This document shows positions 1 to 6,992 of a DNA stretch of 64,000 nucleotides, one piece after another. The DNA comes from Chryseobacterium aurantiacum (GTDB lineage: Bacteria; Bacteroidota; Bacteroidia; Flavobacteriales; Weeksellaceae). The DNA is taken from assembly GCF_003020585.1 (NCBI RefSeq), contig NZ_PXUE01000008.1:56075-120074 (forward strand). The letters are read 5' to 3'. Both the position numbers and the translations under genes were made by a program. The notes beneath the pieces are model-generated. The model was not told the origin of the DNA. It did no database searches and saw only the letters and a list, made by a program, of their open reading frames with translations. Every line of letters starts with the position of its first letter. The first letter of the stretch is position 1.

Positions 1-378
1 CAAAAGTCTTTGAAAGAAGTAAGATATCATTATACCCATACGGCTTCCTGGATGAAAATTTTTGCTCAGGGAACAGAAGAAAGTAAAACTCGTTTGAAAA
101 GAGCAATTGAAGATATCTGGGAATATACAAAAGGTCTTTTTGCTAAAACAGAAGGAGAAGACGATCTGGTTGCTTTAAATATCGTTCCAAATGTAGATGC
201 TCTTTACGAAGAATTTGTTGCTATTACAAAGAAAGATTTTCAAGGTTTTGGATTAGAATATCCAGCTAATCCGTTTATGCAGCCAAAATCAAGAACAGGA
301 TACCATACAGAGTATTTTGGATTTATCCTTTGTGAACTTCAGTATATGCAGAGAGCGTATCCTGGTTGTACTTGGTAG
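1..378 (+). CDS. paaC: 1,2-phenylacetyl-CoA epoxidase subunit PaaC, 3' part
   Basis: Partial gene: the frame is open from base 1 (reads QKSLKEVRYHY...) and stops at 376-378, so about the last 125 residues of a protein usually near 250 aa are present. PaaC is the structural, catalytically inactive ferritin-like partner of PaaA in the PaaABC(D)E monooxygenase that epoxidises the ring of phenylacetyl-CoA. The fragment keeps the family's KEVRYHY and GTEES helices and the C-terminal ECELQYMQRAYPG-like tail (here CELQYMQRAYPG) typical of PaaC. The following paaD, paaG, paaH, paaI, thiolase, paaY and paaZ support the call. paaA and paaB should lie upstream of the window. Function is from family knowledge; the sequence match is strong. 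Confidence 0.93.
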   Translation, partial: QKSLKEVRYHYTHTASWMKIFAQGTEESKTRLKRAIEDIWEYTKGLFAKTEGEDDLVALNIVPNVDALYEEFVAITKKDFQGFGLEYPANPFMQPKSRTGYHTEYFGFILCELQYMQRAYPGCTW

Positions 379-551
379 ATTTTTGAATGGAGCAATGGAG
401 CAGTTTATCAATGTAACAATTTGAACTGCCATTGAAATTATATTTTGTTGACTTTGCTAAGTGAAACGCCTTTGCGAAATTAAAAACGTTTAGCAGTCAA
501 AAAAAACTTAATGCACTTTGCGTTTAAAAACTTTTCAGATAAAAAAGAAGA
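379..551. repeat. Intergenic repeat region between paaC and paaD
   Basis: This 173-base gap holds two kinds of short degenerate repeat. At about 395-435 there is an AATGGAGCAATGGAGCAG / ATCAATGTAACAATTTGAAC block, a piece of the GTAACAAT family that recurs in the other paa gaps. At about 445-530 there is a run of CTTTGCTAAGTG, CCTTTGCGAAAT and CACTTTGCGTTT units, which resembles a second AT-rich intergenic family common in Flavobacteriia. No ORF or clear terminator is seen. Confidence 0.5.
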
Positions 552-1016
552 TTGAAAAACCCTTTAGAGATATTAGAAATGGTTCCTGATCCGGAAATTC
601 CGGTGATCAATATTGTGGAACTTGGAATTGTAAGAGAAGCAAAGGTTACCAGTGAGAATTCTTGTGAAGTAACAATCACTCCTACCTATTCCGCCTGTCC
701 TGCAATGTTTACCATTGAAGAGGACATTATAAAGATTATGAAAGAAAACGGATGGGATGCAAAGGTGGTGACCAAAATGTTTCCTATCTGGACAACAGAC
801 TGGTTGACGGATGAAGCAAGAGAAAAACTTCGAGTGTACGGAATCACCCCTCCCGAAAAAGGAGCAGACGAACATCATATCGGGAAACCGAAAAAATGTC
901 CAAGATGTGGTTCTGAACATACCAAACAGATCAGCAGATTCGGGTCTACCTTGTGTAAGGCTTCCTATCAATGCTTAGACTGTCTGGAACCGTTTGATTA
1001 TTTTAAATGCCATTAA
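552..1016 (+). CDS. paaD: PaaD, maturation factor of the phenylacetyl-CoA epoxidase
   Basis: A 154-residue member of the MIP18/DUF59 (iron-sulfur carrier) family with a C-terminal zinc ribbon. The N-terminal half carries the PDPEIPV and YSACPAM elements of the DUF59 fold; the C-terminal part has Cys pairs at CPRCG and CLDC around residues 117-143, ending FKCH. PaaD is needed for making active PaaABCE, probably in metal-centre assembly. The frame starts at TTG 552; the next in-frame Met (codon 10) would cut the family-conserved first helix, so TTG is preferred. It lies 173 bases after paaC and before paaG. Confidence 0.92.
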   Translation: MKNPLEILEMVPDPEIPVINIVELGIVREAKVTSENSCEVTITPTYSACPAMFTIEEDIIKIMKENGWDAKVVTKMFPIWTTDWLTDEAREKLRVYGITPPEKGADEHHIGKPKKCPRCGSEHTKQISRFGSTLCKASYQCLDCLEPFDYFKCH

Positions 1017-1165
1017 GAAATGTAAGAAGGTCACAATCTAATAATGTAACAATCTAATGATACCAATAATGCATAGCATTGAAATATTCGCACTGTAATT
1101 GGTAAATTGTTGCATTGTTATACTGTTAAATTATTATATTTATCTGAACTTAAATAGATATTTTT
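1017..1165. repeat. GTAACAAT-family inverted repeat, paaD-paaG gap
   Basis: The left half reads AATGTAACAATCTAATGATACCAAT and the right half AATTGGTAAATTGTTGCATTGTTATACTGTTAAATT, roughly each other's reverse complement. The copy fills nearly the whole 149-base gap; no gene is present. Confidence 0.6.
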
Positions 1166-1966
1166 ATGTATACACAACTAGATATTGAATCGCATTTTGA
1201 CGGGAAGCTCAAAATAGCATATCTTAATCAGCCAGAAACAATGAACGCTCTTACAAAGCCTGCTTTGGCAGACTTGAGAGATTTTATAAAAGAATGCAGT
1301 AATGATGAAACGGTAAGATGTGTTGCCATTTCCGGAAGAGGAAGAGCTTTTTGCTCCGGTCAGAATCTGGACGAAGCTTTTGTAACAGGCAAGGAGCACA
1401 ATGATCAGGATATCATCAGAAAAATTGTAGTAGATTATTACAATCCGTTGGTTACCGAAGTTACTCGTTGTAAAAAACCGGTTATTGCACTGGTAAACGG
1501 ACCGGCAGTAGGAGCAGGAGCTATGTTGGCACTCATCTGTGATTTTGTATTGGCCAACAACAAAGCCTATTTTTCACAGGCATTTTCAAATATCGGCTTA
1601 ATTCCGGATACAGGAGGAACTTACTTCTTACCGAAACTCTTAGGTAGACAATTGGCGAATTATTTAGCTTTCACCGGTAAAAAATTATCTGCTGAAGAGT
1701 CTAAATCTTACGGTCTTGTAGCTGAGGTTTTCACTGAAGAAGAATTTGGGCCAAAATCAATGGAAATCCTTGAAAAAATGGCAAACATGCCAACGGCAGC
1801 CCTTAAGCTGACCAAAAAAGCTTTTGCTCAATCTTATACAAACACATTGAAAGAGCAGTTGGAACTTGAGGGAGACCTGCAACAAGAAGCTGCCGAAACA
1901 GAAGACTTCCTGGAGGGAGTAAATGCCTTTTTACAGAAAAGAAAACCTAATTATAAAGGAAAATAA
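1166..1966 (+). CDS. paaG: 1,2-epoxyphenylacetyl-CoA isomerase PaaG
   Basis: 266-residue crotonase-fold protein. PaaG converts ring-1,2-epoxyphenylacetyl-CoA to the seven-membered oxepin-CoA and also shifts double bonds later in the pathway. Visible signs: FCSGQNL (about 62-68) and NGPAVGAGA (111-119) forming the oxyanion hole, and the catalytic Asp at 148 in GLIPDTGGT, equal to Asp136 of the E. coli enzyme. The paired DYYNPLV (90-96) and the terminal LEGVNAFLQKRKP are PaaG-like rather than general enoyl-CoA hydratase. Length fits the family (about 262). Start ATG 1166 follows the repeat-filled gap. Confidence 0.93.
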   Translation: MYTQLDIESHFDGKLKIAYLNQPETMNALTKPALADLRDFIKECSNDETVRCVAISGRGRAFCSGQNLDEAFVTGKEHNDQDIIRKIVVDYYNPLVTEVTRCKKPVIALVNGPAVGAGAMLALICDFVLANNKAYFSQAFSNIGLIPDTGGTYFLPKLLGRQLANYLAFTGKKLSAEESKSYGLVAEVFTEEEFGPKSMEILEKMANMPTAALKLTKKAFAQSYTNTLKEQLELEGDLQQEAAETEDFLEGVNAFLQKRKPNYKGK

Positions 1967-2046
1967 AAATTTGTACAATGTAGAAAGTAAAATGTATAAT
2001 GTACAGTTAAATACTTTTTACATTGTACATTTTACATTGTACAAAA
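1967..2046. repeat. Short inverted repeat (TACAATGTA type), paaG-paaH gap
   Basis: The gap carries TTTGTACAATGTAGAAAGTAAAATGTATAATGTAC on the left and TTACATTGTACATTTTACATTGTACAAA on the right, forming an imperfect hairpin that runs up to the paaH start codon. It is a TACAATGTA variant of the other paa gap repeats. Confidence 0.6.
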
Positions 2047-3180
2047 ATGAAGAATATTGGAATTATTGGGGCAGGGACCATGGGCGTTGGTATTGCTCAG
2101 GTAGCTGCAACAGCAGGATGCAAAGTTGTTTTATTTGACGCTAATGCTCCACAAATTGATAAAGCACTTTCAGGCTTAGAGAAAACACTTCAAAAACTTG
2201 TCGAAAAAGACAAAATTTCTCAGGAAAAAGCTACAGAGATCAGAAACAATATTGCTAAAGGTTCAACCCTGCAGGATTTAAAAGATTCTGATCTGGTTAT
2301 TGAAGCAATCATTGAAAATAAAGACATCAAAACCAAGGTTTTTACAGAACTTGAAACCTATGTTTCTGAAAATTGTATCATTGGTTCCAATACATCATCC
2401 ATTTCTATCACCTCTCTTGGTGCAGAATTAAAGAAACCCGAGCGTTTCATCGGAATTCACTTCTTCAATCCGGCTCCGTTGATGCCATTAGTGGAAGTAA
2501 TCCCTTCTTTATTAACAGAAAAAACATTAGCAGAAAAAATCTACAACCTCATGAAAGATTGGGGGAAAACACCTGTTATTGCTAAGGATATTCCCGGATT
2601 TATTGTCAACAGAATTGCCCGCCCTTATTATGGTGAGGGATTAAGAATTGTTGAAGAAAATATAGCAACACCGGAACAGGTAGATGAAGCAATGAAAACC
2701 CTTGGAAACTTCAAAATGGGGCCTTTTGAATTAATGGACCTTATTGGAGTTGATGTTAACTTTGCAGTAACCACCACTGTTTACAAAGATTATTTCTACG
2801 ATCCGAAATACAAGCCTTCCCTATTGCAGCAGAGAATGTCTGAAGCGAAACTTCACGGAAGGAAAACAGGAAGAGGATTTTACGATTATAGTGAGGGATC
2901 GGTAAAACCGGAAGCTCAAAAAGATGATGCCCTTTATCAGCAGATTTTTTTAAGAATCATTTCAATGTTGATTAATGAAGCGGTAGAAGCTAAAAGATTA
3001 GGCGTTGCAAACGATGATGATATCGAATTGGCAATGCAGAAAGGTGTAAATTATCCAAAAGGATTATTAAGCTGGGGGAAAGAAATCGGATATTCAAAAA
3101 TTTCCGAAACACTACAGAATCTTTACGAAGAATATCAGGAAGAAAGATACAGACAAAGCCCTTTACTTCGTAAACTATAA
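2047..3180 (+). CDS. paaH: 3-hydroxyacyl-CoA dehydrogenase PaaH
   Basis: 377 residues from ATG 2047. The frame is open further upstream to 2023, but that part is inside the inverted repeat, and the family starts right at the Rossmann strand (MKNIGIIGAGTMGVG). PaaH oxidises 3-hydroxyadipyl-CoA with NAD. Domains: NAD-binding Rossmann fold 1-185 with GAGTMG at 8-13 and catalytic HFFNP at 138-142; C-terminal dimerisation domain about 187-285 with FKMGPFELMDLIG. It is about 100 residues shorter than E. coli PaaH (475 aa), which has a second C-terminal repeat; a partial second domain is still visible at about 290-370. A general 3-hydroxybutyryl-CoA dehydrogenase is the alternative, but the operon decides. 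Confidence 0.9.
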   Translation: MKNIGIIGAGTMGVGIAQVAATAGCKVVLFDANAPQIDKALSGLEKTLQKLVEKDKISQEKATEIRNNIAKGSTLQDLKDSDLVIEAIIENKDIKTKVFTELETYVSENCIIGSNTSSISITSLGAELKKPERFIGIHFFNPAPLMPLVEVIPSLLTEKTLAEKIYNLMKDWGKTPVIAKDIPGFIVNRIARPYYGEGLRIVEENIATPEQVDEAMKTLGNFKMGPFELMDLIGVDVNFAVTTTVYKDYFYDPKYKPSLLQQRMSEAKLHGRKTGRGFYDYSEGSVKPEAQKDDALYQQIFLRIISMLINEAVEAKRLGVANDDDIELAMQKGVNYPKGLLSWGKEIGYSKISETLQNLYEEYQEERYRQSPLLRKL

Positions 3181-3274
3181 AATGGATCAATGTATCAGTT
3201 TGCCAATACCGTGGCTATGTTAGCTTATCAAAGTGTTGTATTGGTCAACTGTTAGATTGTTAAATTCAAAAATA
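3181..3274. repeat. GTAACAAT-family repeat, paaH to unknown gene
   Basis: Left arm AATGGATCAATGTATCAGTTTGCCAAT; right arm GTTGTATTGGTCAACTGTTAGATTGTTAAATT, imperfectly complementary. A more diverged copy of the paa gap repeat. Confidence 0.55.
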
Positions 3275-3592
3275 ATGAATATAGAAGAATTCAGGGATGA
3301 ATTGGAACTAAGGCTTTCCATAGAAAAGCAGTATTTAATTCAGGAGCTTCCTTCCATTGATGATTATCAGGAAAAGCTTGAAATACTGGGAACGTTTAAT
3401 GAGAAGTACAGATTGCTGATCAAGAGACTGGCAGATGAAAATGGTATTGATCTTAATGCTCCCTATGAAGCCGAAAATAACCCTGTGAGTTCCGAAACTC
3501 ATCTTTCATATGAACAAATAATTCTTGGTAAAACCATGAATATCTATGATCGGTTAGTTGACGAATTATATGAAGAAATATCAAACGCATAA
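3275..3592 (+). CDS. Small acidic helical protein of unknown function in the paa operon
   Basis: 105 residues from ATG 3275 (MNIEEFRDELELRLSIEKQY). The frame also runs upstream to 3233 but that stretch lies in the repeat. No signal peptide, membrane segment or catalytic motif is visible; the protein is charged, mostly predicted helix (two helices about 2-25 and 30-62, then a linker with NPVSSETH and a last helix about 80-103). It ends five bases before paaI, so the two are almost surely cotranscribed. I do not recognise the family. Its place inside the pathway operon suggests a link to phenylacetate metabolism, but no role can be read from the sequence. Confidence 0.75.
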   Translation: MNIEEFRDELELRLSIEKQYLIQELPSIDDYQEKLEILGTFNEKYRLLIKRLADENGIDLNAPYEAENNPVSSETHLSYEQIILGKTMNIYDRLVDELYEEISNA

Positions 3593-3597
3593 TAGAA

Positions 3598-4011
3598 ATG
3601 AATCCAAGACAAGTTGCAGATTATATGTTCAATCAGGATTATTTTTCCCAATGGATGAATATCAAAATGATTGAAGTAAAAGAAAATTATTGCCTGATAG
3701 AAATGCCCATCAAAAAGGACATGATCAATGGGCTTAAAACAGTTCACGGAGGGGTTACGTTTGCTTTTGCAGATTCTGCCCTGGCATTTTCCTCCAATAA
3801 TACTGGAGACGCAGCTGTAGCCTTGAACTGTATCATCAATTTTACCAAGGCAGGAAAAGAGGGTGATGTATTCAGAGCAGAAAGTATTTTAGTAAATGAT
3901 ACAAGAAAAACAGCTGTTTATGACATTAAAATCACCAATCAAAATAATGATCTGATTGCAAAATTTGTCGGGACAGTTTATAAAATTGGAAAGAAAGTAA
4001 CAGAGCTTTAA
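3598..4011 (+). CDS. paaI: Hydroxyphenylacetyl-CoA thioesterase PaaI
   Basis: 137-residue hotdog-fold thioesterase. PaaI hydrolyses dead-end CoA esters and so rescues CoA in the paa pathway. Diagnostic motif: MINGLKTVHGG (42-52) followed by FADSALAFSSN (57-67), the PaaI pattern of Asn-Gly, His-Gly-Gly and the catalytic Asp at 59. Length matches E. coli PaaI (140). It starts five bases after the unknown small gene and is followed by another repeat-filled gap before the thiolase. Confidence 0.9.
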   Translation: MNPRQVADYMFNQDYFSQWMNIKMIEVKENYCLIEMPIKKDMINGLKTVHGGVTFAFADSALAFSSNNTGDAAVALNCIINFTKAGKEGDVFRAESILVNDTRKTAVYDIKITNQNNDLIAKFVGTVYKIGKKVTEL

Positions 4012-4121
4012 GCGCATTGCAGCTAAAGAAATATTAAGTACAAGTTTAAATAAAAATCAATAACCAATATGACAATGTATCAATAATTGTTACACTGTTA
4101 AATTGCTACATCAAAATAATT
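4012..4121. repeat. GTAACAAT-family repeat, paaI-thiolase gap
   Basis: From about 4050 the gap reads ATAACCAATATGACAATGTATC, then AATTGTTACACTGTTAAATTGC, a short inverted pair of the paa family. The first 40 bases after paaI show nothing recognisable. Confidence 0.55.
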
Positions 4122-5327
4122 ATGAACAACGTATACATCATAGACTATGTAAGAACTCCTATTTCAAAACTACAGGGAGGATTATCAGAAGTAAGAGCAG
4201 ATGATTTGGCTGCCATTGTTATCAAAGAAGTGGTGGCAAGAAACCCTGAAGTTCCTGTAGAGGAAATTGAAGATGTTATTTTCGGATGTGCAAACCAAGC
4301 AGGTGAAGATAACAGAAACGTTGCCAGAATGGGACTTTTATTGGCTGGGCTTCCTTACAAAATTGGAGGAGAAACGGTAAACAGACTTTGTGCTTCAGGA
4401 ATGTCTGCTGTGGCTAATGCATTCCGTTCCATTGCATCAGGAGAGGGCGAAATTTACATTGCCGGTGGAGTAGAACACATGACGCGTTCTCCTTACGTAA
4501 TGTCAAAACCAAGCGCAGCTTTCGGAAGAGACAGTCAGATGTATGATACAACTTTCGGATGGCGTTTTGTTAATCCGAAGATGAAAGAAATGTATGGCGT
4601 TGATGGGATGGGTGAAACAGCAGAAAACCTGGCTGATATGCATCAGATAAACAGAGAAGATCAGGATAAATTTGCCCTGTGGTCTCAGCAGAAAGCAACA
4701 AAAGCTCAGGAAAGCGGAAGACTGGCCGAAGAAATTGTAAAAGTTGAAATTCCACAAAGGAAAGGAGAACCTATCATTTTTGAAAAAGACGAATTTATTA
4801 AGCCAACCTCATCTATCGAGGGATTAGGAAAACTTCGTCCGGCTTTCAGAAAAGAAGGAACAGTAACTGCCGGAAATGCTTCAGGAATGAATGACGGTGC
4901 TGCCGCTTTAATTTTAGCAAGCGAAGAAGCTGTAAAAAAATATGGATTGAAACCAAAAGCTAAAATTTTAGGATCTTCCGTAGCAGGAGTAGAACCTAGA
5001 ATTATGGGAATAGGACCTGTAGAAGCTACACAAAAACTTTTAAAAAGATTAAACCTTTCCCTGGATGATATAGATGTTATCGAATTAAACGAAGCCTTTG
5101 CTGCACAAGCTTTAGCTGTAACAAGAAGCTTAGGTTTACAGGATGATGACGCAAGAATAAATCCAAATGGCGGAGCTATTGCCATTGGCCATCCACTAGG
5201 AGTTTCCGGAGCGAGAATTATTGGTTCAGCGGCGATGGAGCTTCAGAAGCAAGATAAAAAATATGCATTGTGTACCCTTTGTATCGGTGTAGGACAGGGA
5301 TACGCAATGGTTATTGAAAAAGTATAA
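4122..5327 (+). CDS. paaJ: 3-oxoadipyl-CoA thiolase (PaaJ/PcaF type)
   Basis: 401-residue thiolase with the full catalytic set: acyl-accepting Cys90 in NRLCASGMSA, His357 in AIGHPLGVSGAR and Cys387 in CTLCIGVGQG. In this pathway it splits 3-oxoadipyl-CoA (and the 3-oxo-5,6-dehydrosuberyl-CoA intermediate) into acetyl-CoA and a shorter acyl-CoA. Length is the same as E. coli PaaJ (401). Domain order is the usual N-domain 1-270 and C-domain 280-401. A general acetyl-CoA acetyltransferase would look similar; the position between paaI and paaY argues for PaaJ. Confidence 0.9.
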   Translation: MNNVYIIDYVRTPISKLQGGLSEVRADDLAAIVIKEVVARNPEVPVEEIEDVIFGCANQAGEDNRNVARMGLLLAGLPYKIGGETVNRLCASGMSAVANAFRSIASGEGEIYIAGGVEHMTRSPYVMSKPSAAFGRDSQMYDTTFGWRFVNPKMKEMYGVDGMGETAENLADMHQINREDQDKFALWSQQKATKAQESGRLAEEIVKVEIPQRKGEPIIFEKDEFIKPTSSIEGLGKLRPAFRKEGTVTAGNASGMNDGAAALILASEEAVKKYGLKPKAKILGSSVAGVEPRIMGIGPVEATQKLLKRLNLSLDDIDVIELNEAFAAQALAVTRSLGLQDDDARINPNGGAIAIGHPLGVSGARIIGSAAMELQKQDKKYALCTLCIGVGQGYAMVIEKV

Positions 5328-5429
5328 CTTTTTAAATAATGTAACAATGTAACAGTTTACCAATATAACAATATTGAATCTATTGCTAGACTGCTACATT
5401 GTTAAATTGGTATATTAAATTTAAATTTT
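5328..5429. repeat. GTAACAAT-family inverted repeat, paaJ-paaY gap
   Basis: The clearest copy of the family. Left arm AATGTAACAATGTAACAG then TTTACCAATATAACAAT; right arm CTGCTACATTGTTAAATTGG then TATATT. The arms are imperfect reverse complements and span nearly the whole gap. Confidence 0.65.
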
Positions 5430-6023
5430 ATGAACATCTACTCATACCACGGGATTCGTCCCATTATAAAGAAATCTGCCTACATTCATCCACAGGCAGT
5501 TATTATCGGAAATGTGGAAATTGGTGAAGAAGTCTATATCGGCCCGAATGCCGTTATCCGTGGAGACTGGGGAAAAATTATCATTAAAGACGGAGCCAAC
5601 GTTCAGGAAAATTGTACCCTGCATGTTTTTCCTAATATAGAAACAATCCTTGAAGAATCTGCACATATTGGCCACGGAGCGATCATTCACTCCGGTCACA
5701 TCGGAAAAAATTGCTTAATCGGAATGAATTCTGTGGTGATGGACAAAGCCTACATTGGTGACGAAAGCATTGTTGGTGCATTGGCTTTTGTGCCTGCCAA
5801 CTTTAGATGTGAACCCAGAAAACTGATTGTAGGAAGCCCTGCAAAAGTCATCCGTGATGTATCCGATGAAATGATCCATTGGAAAACTGAGGGAACAAAG
5901 CTATATCAGGAATTGGCGAGAGAAGGAAAAGAAGCCATACTTCCTTGTGAACCATTTACAGAATATGTACAGCAAATTCCTACGAAAGTGGTGGATTACA
6001 GCATCTGGGATGATATTAAATAA
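5430..6023 (+). CDS. paaY: PaaY, gamma-carbonic-anhydrase-fold thioesterase
   Basis: 197-residue left-handed beta-helix protein with hexapeptide repeats between about residues 15 and 145 (ANVQENCTLHVFPN, HIGHGAIIHSGHIGKNC, IGMNSVVMDKAYIG). The metal-ligand pattern His65, His82, His87 region (CTLHVF, HIGHGAIIH) is present. In the paa pathway PaaY acts as a thioesterase that removes the toxic 2-hydroxycyclohepta-1,4,6-triene-1-formyl-CoA shunt product. Length equals E. coli PaaY (196). The esterase gene begins 17 bases downstream. Confidence 0.9.
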   Translation: MNIYSYHGIRPIIKKSAYIHPQAVIIGNVEIGEEVYIGPNAVIRGDWGKIIIKDGANVQENCTLHVFPNIETILEESAHIGHGAIIHSGHIGKNCLIGMNSVVMDKAYIGDESIVGALAFVPANFRCEPRKLIVGSPAKVIRDVSDEMIHWKTEGTKLYQELAREGKEAILPCEPFTEYVQQIPTKVVDYSIWDDIK

Positions 6024-6040
6024 TAACTATAAAATTAAAC

Positions 6041-6868
6041 ATGATCAAGAAAGTTTTCATATTATGCAGTATTCTGTTTGCTGTTAACTTTACAGTGTCT
6101 GCACAGACAGAAACAACGAAACCACTTACCATTGGTGAGGTAAGGACATTAAAATCCAAGGTTTTAAATGAAGAAAGAACATTGAATATTTATCTTCCTC
6201 AAGGGTTTGATAAAACTAAATCCTATCCCATTATTTATCTTCTGGACGGAAGTGTGAATGAAGATTTTATCCACGTTTCAGGATTGGTACAGTTCTTTAA
6301 TCAGATGTATTCAATGCCGGCAACAATTGTGGTGGGAATTGCAAATATAGACAGAAAAAGAGATTTTACTTTTCACACAGATTTGAAGGATCTACAAAAA
6401 GATTACCCTACAACAGGGCATTCTGACAAGTTCATCACCTTTCTTGAAAAAGAATTAAAACCCTACATAGAAACTCAGTTTAAAACAACAGATAAATATT
6501 TGTTTGGTCAATCATTGGGTGGGCTTCTGGCAACTGAAATTCTACTGAAAAAGCCTGAAATGTTCAATAACTATTTTATCATCAGTCCAAGTTTATGGTG
6601 GGATGATGAAAGTTTATTAAAACAAGCTCCTCAATTACTTTCAAAATCTCCGGATACTAAAAAATTCGTTTATGTTTCTGTAGGAAAAGGAGAGCATCCG
6701 GTAATGGTAAAAGATGCCGAAGCCTGGTATGATGTTCTTAAAAAATCCAATAAGAAAAACTGGACAATTGAATATAAAATGATGGAAACTGACAATCATG
6801 CAACTATTCTTCACAGAAGTTTATACGAAGGATTGGTGAAGATGTTTCCATATCAGGAACCGAAATAA
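6041..6868 (+). CDS. Secreted alpha/beta-hydrolase, esterase-D-like
   Basis: 275 residues with a signal peptide (MIKKVFILCSILFAVNF...SAQ) and a putative-esterase domain (PF00756 type) over about 25-265. The nucleophile elbow is GQSLGG with Ser158; ISPSLWWDDE (about 180-190) and a His near DNHATI (about 248) complete a plausible triad. Relatives act on short-chain or siderophore esters or are annotated as S-formylglutathione-hydrolase-like. It is 17 bases from paaY and before paaZ, so it rides in the operon, yet it is not a known paa enzyme and is predicted periplasmic while the pathway is cytoplasmic. The substrate cannot be read from the sequence. Confidence 0.8.
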   Translation: MIKKVFILCSILFAVNFTVSAQTETTKPLTIGEVRTLKSKVLNEERTLNIYLPQGFDKTKSYPIIYLLDGSVNEDFIHVSGLVQFFNQMYSMPATIVVGIANIDRKRDFTFHTDLKDLQKDYPTTGHSDKFITFLEKELKPYIETQFKTTDKYLFGQSLGGLLATEILLKKPEMFNNYFIISPSLWWDDESLLKQAPQLLSKSPDTKKFVYVSVGKGEHPVMVKDAEAWYDVLKKSNKKNWTIEYKMMETDNHATILHRSLYEGLVKMFPYQEPK

Positions 6869-6992
6869 ATGTAACAATATAACAATGTGAAAATCTAACA
6901 ATTATATTATATGATGTTATTCGGAACGAAGTAAGAGTCTCATTAGTAAAATGTTAAATGATACATTGATAAATTAAAGTATAAAATATTTT
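6869..6992. repeat. GTAACAAT-family repeat, esterase-paaZ gap
   Basis: Left arm AATGTAACAATATAACAATG; right arm TTAAATGATACATTGATAAATT, with an unrelated middle (TTCGGAACGAAGTAAGAG) between them. It fits the pattern of the other paa gaps but the middle differs. Confidence 0.55.

Noticed and set aside
573..971. Open frame of 132 codons antisense to paaD
   Set aside because: It mirrors the codon pattern of paaD, has no family signature and would lie wholly inside a certain gene.
4706..5185. Open frame of 159 codons antisense to the thiolase gene
   Set aside because: Low-complexity Ser/Phe/Ala-rich translation typical of the antisense of a real gene; the thiolase is certain.
5328..6992. Paa gap repeats as intrinsic terminators between genes
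   Set aside because: The arms are AT-rich, imperfect and lack a T tract at the right place, and the genes clearly form one pathway operon.
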